The notes: generated from the sequence alone by a model not told the origin. A stretch of 64,000 bases of DNA from CAYWXV01 sp964462535 (GCA_964462535.1 CAYWXV010000009.1:29501-93500); one strand, 5' to 3'. Counted from the first letter of the stretch, positions 45,701 through 53,925 are shown. Numbers and translations are program-made.

Positions 45701-45891
45701 GGGCTCTGATCGGGGGATTGACTAGCTCGATGTTCCTTACGCTCATCGTGATTCCAGTTGTGTACTGGACCTTTGCATCGATTCAGGACTGGCTGGCAAC
45801 GAAGAAAGAGGCTCGTGCGGCGCGCAGGGGGGCGAGAGTTGCGGCGGGAGGTGGTGAGCTCGACGTGGCGACTGCAAACGCGGACGCGTAG
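42715..45891 (+). CDS. RND-family multidrug/export transporter (AcrB type)
   Basis: A 1058-residue inner-membrane proton-driven pump. It begins TLTELVIKRPSIVVVIFAVLG (TM1) and PVVTITTVYPGASPNEVE, typical of the HAE1/AcrB family. The TM4 region VVGILVDDSIVVLENIYRHL carries the paired aspartates of the proton relay, and GMVMLMGLVAKNAILLVDFT is the TM10 motif. Two large periplasmic loops are present. Substrate unknown. A strong terminator follows 28 nt later. Confidence 0.94.
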   Translation: MTLTELVIKRPSIVVVIFAVLGVLGLLSLTQLNYELLPKMENPVVTITTVYPGASPNEVENTVSKPIEDAVSGIDKVKTIRTTSQEGFSFVMVEFDQSAKIDVALQDAQRKIGEVVPRFPTEVKTPTLAKFALDELPIVRAGMTSDLPDREFYQLLKDRIKPALSKVPGVGQIVIIGGEEREIRVNIDAQRLRTYGLSLNQVTGSIRGGNLDFPTGKIEDTDGEYIVRVAGKFESVEDLRNLVVGRSKAGGDIRLSDVADVVDGSSDMATMSRINGKSSVVVNVIKQNDANAVDVSRLVRAEFEKLKKEHARIKLAVEIAADGSTFTLDAAKAVQTDLLIAIALVALVMLVFLHSIRNSFIVMIAIPASLISTFIAMYVFDFSLNLMTLLGLSLVVGILVDDSIVVLENIYRHLEMGADRRTAAIKGRNEIGFTALSITLVDVVVFLPLSLTSGLVGNILREFAVVVVVSTLLSLLVSFTITPVLASRISKLQPLTKNSLMGRFGLWFERQYDRLRDTYGNLLKWTIAKWWHAAAVGVMAFVMLMGSFALLGMGFIGFEFITQADRGEFAIAIELPPGTSLDSTNMITRSIEEKVMDMPEVERVLTNVGVANEGLLGQPQSSASELNVTLVGKQQRTRSTDEVGEAIKGIAMSYPGVKARYNPIGIFGTANETPVQVVISGPTDSAVRTTAGLVASILDSIPGATDIRLSSEEGQPETRVELDREKMAALGLTVADVGATLRVALSGDDEAKYRDGKDEYAIRVRLDEFDRSRTDNLESLTFLNRSGQQIELKQFANVVQTTGLTKLQRKDRNSSVTVFAQAIGVPSGTIGQQFEQRLANAKLPDGISFAYDGDLRNQQETGGSMGIAFMVGLLFVYLVMVALYNSYLYPLVVLFSIPLAMIGALLALALSAKSMSFFSILGMVMLMGLVAKNAILLVDFTNRLRAEGLSIREALFEAGKERLRPILMTTLTMIFGMMPIAVSAAAGAEWKSGLAWALIGGLTSSMFLTLIVIPVVYWTFASIQDWLATKKEARAARRGARVAAGGGELDVATANADA

Positions 45892-45918
45892 GCAACCATC
45901 TTCGACGCGGACAGTTCT

Positions 45919-45961
45919 AACGACGCTACAGCCTCCCCGGCTGTAGCGTCGTTCGCGTTTT
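45919..45961 (+). terminator. Terminator of the efflux operon
   Basis: Arms AACGACGCTACAGC (45919-45932) and GCTGTAGCGTCGTT (45940-45953) pair perfectly over 14 bp with a 7-nt loop, followed by CGCGTTTTG. Confidence 0.88.
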
Positions 45962-46010
45962 GTAAGCGGGCGACGGACACGTCCATGTTCGTGGGGACCC
46001 GCGGATGGCG

Positions 46011-46040
46011 TTGGAACTTTGCCAATCCTGCCTATCTTGA
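46011..46040 (+). promoter_or_regulatory. Candidate promoter of the first tandem surface-protein gene
   Basis: TTG (46011-46013), a 19-nt spacer and TATCTTGA (46033-46040) resemble the Bacteroidota promoter. The second tandem gene has TATTTTCG at about 49482-49489, at almost the same distance before the shared leader block, which supports both as promoter elements. Confidence 0.45.
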
Positions 46041-46054
46041 CGAATCCCGCCCAC

Positions 46055-46110
46055 GTGCATTCGGTCACCGACGATATCGGTGCATGCGATCAGTCCCTCG
46101 CTGACGAGTG
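46055..46110 (+). promoter_or_regulatory. Structured 5' leader element, copy 1
   Basis: GTGCATTCG (46055-46063), a hairpin CACCGA-CGATA-TCGGTG (46066-46082), a 20-nt block GCGATCAGTCCCTCGCTGAC (46086-46105), and a small hairpin CTCG-CTGA-CGAG (46097-46108). The same blocks in the same order occur upstream of the second gene (49505-49562). There hairpin 1 has changed A-U to G-C, so pairing is kept. The rest of the roughly 200-nt leader shows little similarity. Likely a cis-acting RNA or a protein-binding site; class not recognised. Confidence 0.6.
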
Positions 46111-46262
46111 ATACGTATCTACCCGGCTATTCTACATCAGTGTTTGGCCCGTCCCATCCGGCCGAAGCCGATCCAACGTCCGTCGAAGTTGGATCGCGAC
46201 CGTGCCGTGCCGAGATGACCGGCAACCACATTCTGCTTTCAAACAGGAACAAGGGAGAAGTA

Positions 46263-49200
46263 ATGAGCAGGCAGTTACCAGCATTCCGTGTGCTATTGGC
46301 AACGTTCTTCCTCGTTGTGGCCTCTGCGATCGCGCAAGTGCCCCAACAGGTGAGCTATCAAGGGCTGTTGACGGATTCGTCCAACATTCCCGTTCCAAAT
46401 GGGACGTACTCAATGACAATCACGCTCTACGATGCACAGACAGGAGGGTCTGCATTGTGGAATGAAGTCCATCCGTCGGTGAGGACACTTGCGGGCTTGT
46501 TTGATGTGCTGCTCGGGTCCGTGACGCCGTTGACGCTTCCGTTCGACAAGCAGTACTGGCTGGCCGTGTCTATAAATGGAGGCGCAGAACTGTCGCCGCG
46601 GACGCCCCTAACGAGTGCGGCGTATTCGTATCGATCGGCGTGGGCAGATAGCGCTGCTGCGGTCGCTCCCGGCTCAATCGTGACCGAGAGCATCGCCGAC
46701 GGTGCAGTGACCAACACGAAACTGTCTGCCGCGGGCTCAACGCCGGGACAGGTCCTGGTGTCGGCGGGCGACAGCGTTGTGTGGGGAGCAGGGGGAGGAG
46801 GAGTGAAGAGCGTGAACACGCTGACGGGCGATGTTACCCTCCGGGCCGGGAGTGGTACCACAATCACTCGGAGTGGTCAGCAAATCACAATCAGCGCGGC
46901 CGGTCTGACATCCATAAACAGTATTGACGCCGCCCTTGCCGTGACAGACCCAACTGGACCAGCGGTGACACTCTCTCTTGTTCCGCTTGGAATCACGGAG
47001 CCACTCATCGGCATCGACGCTGTTACTTCGTCTAAGATCAGGAGAAACAACGTTCAGCCGCGGCATCTGGACACGACCGGTGCTGCAATTGGGCAGGCGA
47101 TGATCTACACCGGTGCGGGAGTAGCGTGGGGTAATCCGGTCGCGTCGGGACTCCTCCTCCCGTTCTCGGGCTTCCTGAATGATCCTGCACCGGGAATATC
47201 AGTTGACAACGCCGGAACCGGGATGGGGTTGTACGGAATTCACAGTGCTACAACGGGTGTCAATCCCGGCGTTCAAGGGTCGACGAGCTCTCAGGATGCG
47301 AACGCGACAGCGATTGTGGGCCTCGTTGCCTCCACAACGCCAGGAGGCTTCTCGTCGGGTGTCCGAGGCGTGAACAACGGCACCGGCGGTCTGGGCATCG
47401 GTGTATACGGTTCACAGAATGGCAGCGGATGGGGGGTATATGGAACGACACCGTCCGGTCTTGGAGTCTTCGGGAACAGCTCCTCGGGGTTCGGTCTATA
47501 CGGTCAAAGTAATTCGGGTATCGCTGTGTACGGAACAAGCACGAATGGTCCGGCAGCGGTTTTCGACATCTTGAACAACGCCAATACCAGCAATGCCATT
47601 TCCGCGAACACGAATGGCGCCGGTGACGCTGTTTCCGGGACGAATACAGGGACGGGCCGCGGGGGTAATTTTGTTGTGACAAGTACCACCAACACCGCCG
47701 ACGCTCTACGCGCCAGCCAGGCGGGCCTTGGTCGCGGTCTGTATGCTCAGATCAACAACGCATCGAACATCGTCGCGGCGGTTCGCGGCGAAACAAACGG
47801 CGGCGGATACGGAGTCTTCGGCCAGGCGACTGGAAACGGCAACGCGGGGTTCTTCCAGATCTCCAATCCTGCCAGCACGAGTTCGGTGATGAACGTGACG
47901 ACCAACGGTATTGGCAGTGGCGTTACGGTCCAGTTGACAAACGCATCGAATGGTGCGCGAGGCATCGATGTACTTCAGGCCGGCGTCGGTCCGGGTGTCT
48001 TCGCGACCAGTGCAGGTGGGAATGCCGTTTGGGGGATCACTTCATCGATCAGCGCGGCCGGTGTCATCGGCGACAATACGTTTGGTGAGGCAGTCGTCGG
48101 ACGCAACCGGGGGGGTAACGGAGTAGGAGCCGTTGTTGGGCGCAATGACAGCTCGGGCTATGGCGTTCGAGGCTTCAACACGAAGGACGGTATCGGTGTC
48201 CTGGGGCAAGCGGGTATAAGTGGTGGGACGGGCGTTGGTGGTCGCTTCGAAAATGTGAACGCGGCGAACGTAAGTCCAGCGCTACAGGTAGCGACCAACG
48301 GCATTGGATCTGGCATCACGGTTCAATTGCCGAACGCATCAAACGGCTCGCGTGGCATCGACGTAGCGCAGTCGGGCGTGGGACCCGGTGTCTTCGCAAC
48401 CAGCGCAGGTGGGAACGCCGTCTGGGGCATTACCTCGTCCATTAGCGCCGCCGGCGTGATTGGTGACAACACTTTTGGTGAGGCAGTCGTAGGTCGAAAC
48501 AGAGGTGGGAATGGTGTAGGGGCAGTTGTTGGTCGAAACGACAGCTCGGGCTATGGAGTACGTGGATTCAACACCAAGAATGGGTATGGAGTCCTTGGTC
48601 AGGCCGGAATCAGTGGCGGAACCGGTACTGCAGGTCGATTCGAAAACGTCAATGCGGCAAATACGTCGGACGCGCTTCAGGTGGTTACCAACAGTGCAGG
48701 TAACGCCGCCAGGTTTACTGGGAATGTCGTGGTGAACGGCAATCTGACCGTCAGCGGCACCGTCGCCAAGGGTGGCGGGTCGTTCCGCATAGACCATCCG
48801 CTTGATCCTGAGAACAAGTACCTCTACCACTCGTTCGTCGAATCACCTGACATGATGAACGTCTACAACGGCGTCATTCGGTTGGATGGCAACGGAGAGG
48901 CTTGGGTAGAACTCCCGAACTGGTTCGAAGCCCTGAATCGTGATTTCCGATATCAGCTCACGCCGGTTGGGGCCCCCGGGCCGAACCTCTACATAGCGGA
49001 GGAGGTAGCCGGAAATCGATTCAAGATCGCCGGTGGCGCCGCCGGGGCGAAAGTGTCATGGCAGGTCACCGGCATACGGCACGATACCTATGCCAACGAG
49101 CATCGCATCCAGGTCGAAGTCGAGAAGACAGAGGCGGACAAGCGCAATGCCGACGGAGCGACGCAGCCACAGGGTGGGGTCGTCGATTCGCATATGACGC

Positions 49201-49319
49201 CCAGCGACCGTCCGGCCGAGGAGCCGAACGTCCTCCGACGCGGAGATAGTCATAGTGGCGAAACACAGTCAGGCATCGAGTCATCGCTTTCGTCATCTGC
49301 GCCGATCGCCAAGCCATAG
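46263..49319 (+). CDS. Tandem repeat-built secreted protein 1
   Basis: A 1018-residue protein from ATG 46263 (GGGAG upstream), with signal peptide (RVLLATFFLVVASAIAQ). Residues about 26-125 form a domain found on many secreted bacterial proteins (VSYQGLLTDSSNIPVPNGTY ... FDKQYWLAVSI ... RTPLTSAAYSYRS). The next part is Gly/Asn/Thr-rich with short repeats (GxGVYGxxxxG), probably a beta-helix. A 131-residue module occurs twice in tandem (47901-48686). The C-terminal domain (SFRIDHPLDPENKYLYHSFV ... NGEAWVELPNWFEALNRDFR) is one I recall from many large secreted proteins. It lacks a type IX sorting tail. Function is probably surface or matrix structure. Confidence 0.8.
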   Translation: MSRQLPAFRVLLATFFLVVASAIAQVPQQVSYQGLLTDSSNIPVPNGTYSMTITLYDAQTGGSALWNEVHPSVRTLAGLFDVLLGSVTPLTLPFDKQYWLAVSINGGAELSPRTPLTSAAYSYRSAWADSAAAVAPGSIVTESIADGAVTNTKLSAAGSTPGQVLVSAGDSVVWGAGGGGVKSVNTLTGDVTLRAGSGTTITRSGQQITISAAGLTSINSIDAALAVTDPTGPAVTLSLVPLGITEPLIGIDAVTSSKIRRNNVQPRHLDTTGAAIGQAMIYTGAGVAWGNPVASGLLLPFSGFLNDPAPGISVDNAGTGMGLYGIHSATTGVNPGVQGSTSSQDANATAIVGLVASTTPGGFSSGVRGVNNGTGGLGIGVYGSQNGSGWGVYGTTPSGLGVFGNSSSGFGLYGQSNSGIAVYGTSTNGPAAVFDILNNANTSNAISANTNGAGDAVSGTNTGTGRGGNFVVTSTTNTADALRASQAGLGRGLYAQINNASNIVAAVRGETNGGGYGVFGQATGNGNAGFFQISNPASTSSVMNVTTNGIGSGVTVQLTNASNGARGIDVLQAGVGPGVFATSAGGNAVWGITSSISAAGVIGDNTFGEAVVGRNRGGNGVGAVVGRNDSSGYGVRGFNTKDGIGVLGQAGISGGTGVGGRFENVNAANVSPALQVATNGIGSGITVQLPNASNGSRGIDVAQSGVGPGVFATSAGGNAVWGITSSISAAGVIGDNTFGEAVVGRNRGGNGVGAVVGRNDSSGYGVRGFNTKNGYGVLGQAGISGGTGTAGRFENVNAANTSDALQVVTNSAGNAARFTGNVVVNGNLTVSGTVAKGGGSFRIDHPLDPENKYLYHSFVESPDMMNVYNGVIRLDGNGEAWVELPNWFEALNRDFRYQLTPVGAPGPNLYIAEEVAGNRFKIAGGAAGAKVSWQVTGIRHDTYANEHRIQVEVEKTEADKRNADGATQPQGGVVDSHMTPSDRPAEEPNVLRRGDSHSGETQSGIESSLSSSAPIAKP
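47901..48686 (+). repeat. Two tandem 393-bp (131-residue) modules
   Basis: Unit starts at 47901 and 48294, with the next unit beginning at 48687 and soon diverging. Each begins TNGIGSG and includes GNAVWGITSSISAAGVIGD and GRNDSSGYGVRGFNTK. The proteins are almost identical while many third codon positions differ between the two units. One more copy is in the second gene at 52188-52580, exactly the same length. Confidence 0.88.
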
Positions 49320-49350
49320 CTCGAGCCGCATTCCGAATGACATTGAACAG

Positions 49351-49383
49351 GTGGGCGAGACGGATTCATCCCGTCTCGCCCAC
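49351..49383 (+). terminator. Terminator after tandem surface-protein gene 1
   Basis: GTGGGCGAGACGG (49351-49363) and CCGTCTCGCCCAC (49371-49383) form a perfect 13-bp stem with a 7-nt loop, followed by GGCGTTT. Confidence 0.85.
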
Positions 49384-49504
49384 GGCGTTTAGGCCTGCCG
49401 GGTGAAGTGCTCCGCGTGGGATTCGGCAGCTGGGGCCAAAGAATCTTGTGATCAAAACACCACGTTTGACAAAAATCCTGTTATTTTCGCCGGTCCCCAC
49501 CTGC

Positions 49505-49562
49505 GTGCATTCGATCACCGGCGATTGCCGGTGACGGCGATCAGTCCCTCGCTGACCGAGTG
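49505..49562 (+). promoter_or_regulatory. Structured 5' leader element, copy 2
   Basis: GTGCATTCG (49505-49513), hairpin TCACCGGC-GATT-GCCGGTGA (49515-49534, 8-bp stem), the identical 20-nt block GCGATCAGTCCCTCGCTGAC (49537-49556), and hairpin CTCG-CTGAC-CGAG (49548-49560). It lies about 150 nt upstream of ATG 49716, as copy 1 does before its gene. Confidence 0.6.
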
Positions 49563-49715
49563 AGAACGAATATTCCCGGACATTCAACGCCATGCAGCGG
49601 CCACTGGTCCCAGCCGGTCGAGGTCGAGATATTCAGCCAGGCCGGCTCGACGTCATCCCGTGCCACAACCAACAGCAGTCACATTCTCCATCCTTACTGG
49701 AACAAGGAATACGCC

Positions 49716-52700
49716 ATGAGTAGGCAACTACTACGACTTAGTGCATTCGTCGCAACGTTCATTCTCGTTGTGGCCTCGGCGATGGCACAGGTACCCCAGC
49801 AGGTAAGCTATCAGGGGCTCCTGACTGATTCATCGAACATTCCGGTTCCTAATGGAACCTACGCGATGACGATCACGCTGTATGATGCCTCGACTGGAGG
49901 ATCTGCATTGTGGAACGAGGTCCATCCATCCGTGAGAACTCTTACAGGGCTCTTTGACGTGCTGCTTGGGTCGGTCACGCCATTGACCCTTCCGTTCGAC
50001 AAGCAGTACTGGCTGGCCGTGTCAATCAACGGTGGACCGGAACTCGCTCCGCGGACACCGTTGACGAGCGCGGCCTATTCATATCGGTCGGCATGGGCCG
50101 ATAGTGCCGCGGCTGTCGCACCCGGTTCGATCGTAACCGAGAGCATTGCTGACGGCGCTGTTACCAACCAGAAGCTGTCTGCAGCTGGATCGACGCCCGG
50201 ACAGGTCCTCGTTTCGGCCGGCGACTCCGTCGTGTGGGGTGCAGGTGGTGGAGGGGTCAACAGCCTCAATACATTGACGGGTGATGTCACACTCCGGGCG
50301 GGGAGTGGAACCACGATCACCAGAAGCGGTCAGCAGATCACGATCAGTGCCGCAGGTTTGACGTCGATCAACAGCATCGACGCCGCGCTGGCCGTTACGG
50401 ATCCCACCGGACCTGCTGTCACGTTGTCGCTCGTTCCTCTTGGAATCACCGAGCCCCTTATCGGGATCGATGCGGTCACCTCATCCAAAATCAGGAACAA
50501 CAACGTTCAGCCGCGGCATATGGATACGACCGGCGCGGCGATCGGCCAGTCGATGGTCTACACCGGAGCAGGTGTTGCCTGGGGAAACCCGGTGGCATCA
50601 GGTCTCCTTCTTCCGTTCTCCGGCTTCCTTAACGACCCCGCCCCCGGGATCTCGGTCGATAATGCCGGGACGGGAATGGGGCTCTACGGCATCCACAGTG
50701 CGACAACCGGTGTGAATCCGGGTGTGCAGGGATCGACGAATTCGTCGGACGCAAACGCAACAGCGGTAGTCGGGCTTGTCACGTCGACAACACCGGGCGG
50801 TTTTTCGTCGGGAGTTCGTGGCATCAACAACGGAACCGGCGGGCTGGGAATTGGCGTGTATGGATCGCAGAACGGGAGCGGGTGGGGCGTGTACGGCACG
50901 ACTCCATCAGGTATCGGTGTGTTCGGAAATAGCTCCTCTGGTTTTGGTCTCTATGGACAGAGCAACTCGAGCACTGCGGTGTACGGCACAAGTACGAACG
51001 GGCCCGCTGCCATCTTCGAGATTCTGAACAATGCCAACACGAACAATGCTCTGTCGGCCAACACGAATGGAGCCGGAAATGCCATCTCGGGAACGAACAC
51101 AGGAACGGGACGCGCGGGGAACTTTGTTGTTAACAATGCAGCCAGCACCGCTTCAACCGTGGTGGCTGCAAACAACGGTGCGGGGGATGCGGTCTCGGGA
51201 ACGAACACAGGAACGGGTAGGGGTGCAGTCTTCGCAGTGAACAACGCAGCCAGCACCGCTCCAACGGTGGAGGCGACCAACGACGGCGGTGGGGATGCCG
51301 TTATCGGCATGAACACGGGAACGGGTCGCGCAGGTTATTTCGTCGTAAACAATGCTGCCAGCGCGGCCGCATCGATCGAAGCGATGAATGACGGCACCGG
51401 GAATGTCGTCGATGCTACGTCAACGGGTACCGGGAGCGCTGGTTCGTTTGCCATCAACAACGGGGCAAACAGTGCGAGTGCGGTTTCGGGTACAACGGAT
51501 GGCACTGGGAGTGCTGGATCGTTTGCCATCAACAACGGGGCAAACAGTTCCGACGCGGTTACGGCAACCACCAACGGTACCGGCAGTGCCGGCTACTTCA
51601 ACGTCAACAACCCGGCCACAACGGTTCCGGCCCTCGAGTCGCGTACAAACGGTACTGCCACAAACGCATCCGCGATCTACGGTTTCCGCGCGTCAAGCAC
51701 GCTCACCCTCGGCATCAGCCGCGCAATCCTCGGCGAGAACAGCGACGGTGCTGGTGTTGCGGGCCTTTCGAATACCGGCATCGGATCCTACGGCGCATCG
51801 AATGGCAGCGACGGCATGTTTGGTGTGTCGCTTGTGGCGTCATTCGCCGGCGTTCATGGTCGGAACGACGTCACGGGAGGCTTCGGCGTCTGGGGGCAGA
51901 GCGCTGGTGGTGCTGTCGGCGTGTATGGTCTTAGCCAAACCGGCAACGCAGGTCAGTTCGACATCACAAATACGTCCAGCACGGCTGACGCCGTTCGCGC
52001 GAACCACGCTGGACTCGGGCGCGCCGTCTACGGGCAGATCAACAACACGTCCAACATCGTGGCCGCCGTCCGAGGCGAGACGAACGGTGGGGGATATGGT
52101 GTTCAGGGTCTGGCAACCGGTAACGGCAATGCAGGGTTCTTCCAGATCTCCAATCCGTCGAGCACAAGTTCGGTGATGAATGTGACGACCAACGGTATTG
52201 GTAGCGGGATCACCGTTCAGCTGACGAACGCCTCCAACGGCGCTCGCGGACTTGACGTGCTCCAGGCTGGTGTCGGACCGGGTGTCTTTGCCACAAGTGC
52301 CGGCGGTAACGCCGTGTGGGGTATTACCTCATCCATCAGTGCCGCCGGTGTGATTGGTGACAACACCTTTGGCGAGGCCGTTGTCGGCCGGAACAGAGGA
52401 GGTAATGGTGTCGGCGCCGTGGTTGGTCGCAACGATAGCTCCGGCTACGGCGTTCGCGGCTTTAACACGAAGAACGGAATCGGTGTCCTGGGCCAGGCCG
52501 GGATCAGCGGCGGTACAGGCGTTGGCGGTCGGTTCGAGAATGTCAACGCCGCCAATGGCAACGACGCTCTCCAGGCAGCAACAAACGGCACGGGATGGGC
52601 CGGCAATTTCACCAACGCCAACAACTCGTCGGCGTCGCGTGGAGTTCGCATCACAACGACAGCCGGTCAGGGTGGTAACGCACTGACGGTCGCGAACGGC

Positions 52701-52970
52701 ACGGTGGCGATGTCATATCAGCATCCGTACGCTTCGAACACCGTCATCGACGATGCCACGCTCGTGGTGACGACGGCCGGTAACGTGACGGTGCCTACGG
52801 GTCCGCCTCTCGTGGACGGCGCGACGGTCTGGGTGGTAAACAACGCAGGCGCTGTGATTACGGTGACGAATACGACGGTCGGTGCCTTCAACATCAATCC
52901 GGGACGTGCGGTACAGCTCCTGTTCGTCTCCACGGTCAGTGGAGCGAACTGGATTCCTGTCCAGCCGTAA
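49716..52970 (+). CDS. Tandem repeat-built secreted protein 2
   Basis: A 1084-residue paralogue of the protein encoded at 46263-49319, from ATG 49716. Signal peptide (LSAFVATFILVVASAMAQ) and the first roughly 350 mature residues match protein 1 almost residue for residue. The middle differs: three 36-residue and two 25-residue tandem units (51102-51575; GTGRAGNFVVNNAAS..., GTGSAGSFAINNGANS...) and then one copy of the 131-residue module (52188-52580). The C-terminus is different from protein 1 (GNALTVANGTVAMSYQHPYA ... PGRAVQLLFVSTVSGANWIP), a beta-rich end of the type seen on fibre-like proteins. Probably a surface or appendage protein with exchangeable ends. Confidence 0.8.
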   Translation: MSRQLLRLSAFVATFILVVASAMAQVPQQVSYQGLLTDSSNIPVPNGTYAMTITLYDASTGGSALWNEVHPSVRTLTGLFDVLLGSVTPLTLPFDKQYWLAVSINGGPELAPRTPLTSAAYSYRSAWADSAAAVAPGSIVTESIADGAVTNQKLSAAGSTPGQVLVSAGDSVVWGAGGGGVNSLNTLTGDVTLRAGSGTTITRSGQQITISAAGLTSINSIDAALAVTDPTGPAVTLSLVPLGITEPLIGIDAVTSSKIRNNNVQPRHMDTTGAAIGQSMVYTGAGVAWGNPVASGLLLPFSGFLNDPAPGISVDNAGTGMGLYGIHSATTGVNPGVQGSTNSSDANATAVVGLVTSTTPGGFSSGVRGINNGTGGLGIGVYGSQNGSGWGVYGTTPSGIGVFGNSSSGFGLYGQSNSSTAVYGTSTNGPAAIFEILNNANTNNALSANTNGAGNAISGTNTGTGRAGNFVVNNAASTASTVVAANNGAGDAVSGTNTGTGRGAVFAVNNAASTAPTVEATNDGGGDAVIGMNTGTGRAGYFVVNNAASAAASIEAMNDGTGNVVDATSTGTGSAGSFAINNGANSASAVSGTTDGTGSAGSFAINNGANSSDAVTATTNGTGSAGYFNVNNPATTVPALESRTNGTATNASAIYGFRASSTLTLGISRAILGENSDGAGVAGLSNTGIGSYGASNGSDGMFGVSLVASFAGVHGRNDVTGGFGVWGQSAGGAVGVYGLSQTGNAGQFDITNTSSTADAVRANHAGLGRAVYGQINNTSNIVAAVRGETNGGGYGVQGLATGNGNAGFFQISNPSSTSSVMNVTTNGIGSGITVQLTNASNGARGLDVLQAGVGPGVFATSAGGNAVWGITSSISAAGVIGDNTFGEAVVGRNRGGNGVGAVVGRNDSSGYGVRGFNTKNGIGVLGQAGISGGTGVGGRFENVNAANGNDALQAATNGTGWAGNFTNANNSSASRGVRITTTAGQGGNALTVANGTVAMSYQHPYASNTVIDDATLVVTTAGNVTVPTGPPLVDGATVWVVNNAGAVITVTNTTVGAFNINPGRAVQLLFVSTVSGANWIPVQP
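51102..51575 (+). repeat. Tandem 36- and 25-residue repeat units
   Basis: Units begin at 51102, 51210 and 51318 (108 bp each) and at 51426 and 51501 (75 bp each); another begins at 51576. All start GTGxxGxF. The 25-residue units look like the 36-residue ones without an 11-residue end, and the two 75-bp units are nearly identical in DNA, so they duplicated most recently. Protein 1 lacks this array. Confidence 0.85.
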
Positions 52971-52996
52971 TCGACGATCAGCCGAATTTGACAAGC

Positions 52997-53033
52997 GAAA
53001 CGGCGCGAGGAGCACTGCTCCTCGCGCCGTTTC
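52997..53033. terminator. Terminator after tandem surface-protein gene 2
   Basis: GAAACGGCGCGAGGAGCA (52997-53014) is mirrored by TGCTCCTCGCGCCGTTTC (53016-53033): an 18-bp perfect inverted repeat around a single base. It can serve the plus-strand gene ending at 52970 and, being symmetric, the minus-strand gene ending at 53149. Confidence 0.88.
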
Positions 53034-53148
53034 TGTTCCGGCAAACACATCGTTGTTGAGATGATCAATCACCCGAGTGAATCACCACCCCAGCTCCCGG
53101 CCAGAAGAACAGCAGAGTTCTTCCGTGTCGGTCGAGCACACGGAGCAC

Positions 53149-53925
53149 CTAGTCGCCAGACCCCTGTCCCTTGCCGAGTCCTCTCAGGAATTGCGCGACG
53201 TATCCTCGTGGATATCTAGCGTCGGTCAAACCATATGCGGATGGTTTGCGTGGGCGGGGGAGGTGCGCTGTTCCGAAGATCCAGTCCCAGATTGCGAGCT
53301 TGGTCGAGAAGTTCCGGTTGTGTGCTTCGTCGTCGACCGCGTGATGCCACCGGTGCATTTCCGGACCGTTGATCACATACTGGAGCCGTCCACTCTTCAC
53401 ATTGACGTTGGAGTGAATGTACATTCCCCACACGGCGTCTATGATCCCCTTGACTGCAATCGCGGCGGGGGAGGCCCCCAGCAGAACTAGGGGGACGAAC
53501 TCGATCGTCTGATTGATCAGAATCTCCAGCGCGTGAGAACGTGAACCGGATAGCCAGTCAACATCCCGCGTCGAATGATGCGCCTCATGGATTCTCCATA
53601 GTACGATCGATCGGTGCTGTGCCCGATGGAACCAGTAGACGTAGAGGTCGTGTCCCACAACAGAGAGCAGAACCTGGGACCAGACCGGCCACTGCCTCAG
53701 CAAGCCTGACCGGGACCAACCGGTCACCCCGTCCAGCCAATCCGCAACTCCGAAGATGACGAGACTGAGAACGTAGCTCTGCACTATGGTGTAGAGAGCC
53801 AGGTCGTTGACGAAGCCGTCGCGCATAAGGGACTGGCCGGACTCGTACGGGAATGACCTCTCCAGAACGATCAGCACGGCGGCTGACAGCGTCACAACCA
53901 GGATGCTGATAACGGGAAGGGGCAC
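53149..53925 (-). CDS. Sterol desaturase / fatty acid hydroxylase-family membrane protein
   Basis: A 258-residue di-iron membrane enzyme with the three histidine boxes HDLYVYWFHRAQH, HEAHH and HRWHH, and hydrophobic segments (VISILVVTLSAAVLIVL, YTIVQSYVLSLVIFGVA). Members hydroxylate or desaturate sterols, fatty acids or carotenoids. The genomic neighbour is a surface-sugar cluster, so a lipid modification is possible; a carotenoid hydroxylase acting with the operon at the left of the window is another possibility. The substrate cannot be decided. Confidence 0.88.
   Translation of the reverse strand: MPLPVISILVVTLSAAVLIVLERSFPYESGQSLMRDGFVNDLALYTIVQSYVLSLVIFGVADWLDGVTGWSRSGLLRQWPVWSQVLLSVVGHDLYVYWFHRAQHRSIVLWRIHEAHHSTRDVDWLSGSRSHALEILINQTIEFVPLVLLGASPAAIAVKGIIDAVWGMYIHSNVNVKSGRLQYVINGPEMHRWHHAVDDEAHNRNFSTKLAIWDWIFGTAHLPRPRKPSAYGLTDARYPRGYVAQFLRGLGKGQGSGD

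Noticed and set aside
46101..46125. CTGACGAG in leader copy 1 resembles the CUGANGA core of a hammerhead ribozyme
   Set aside because: No matching GAAA and cleavage-site elements follow, and copy 2 reads CTGACCGAG with an extra base that breaks the core.
46263..52970. Tandem repeats as CRISPR or as phage tail-fibre genes of a prophage
   Set aside because: Repeats are coding, in frame and of variable spacing; no phage structural genes or cas genes are present.
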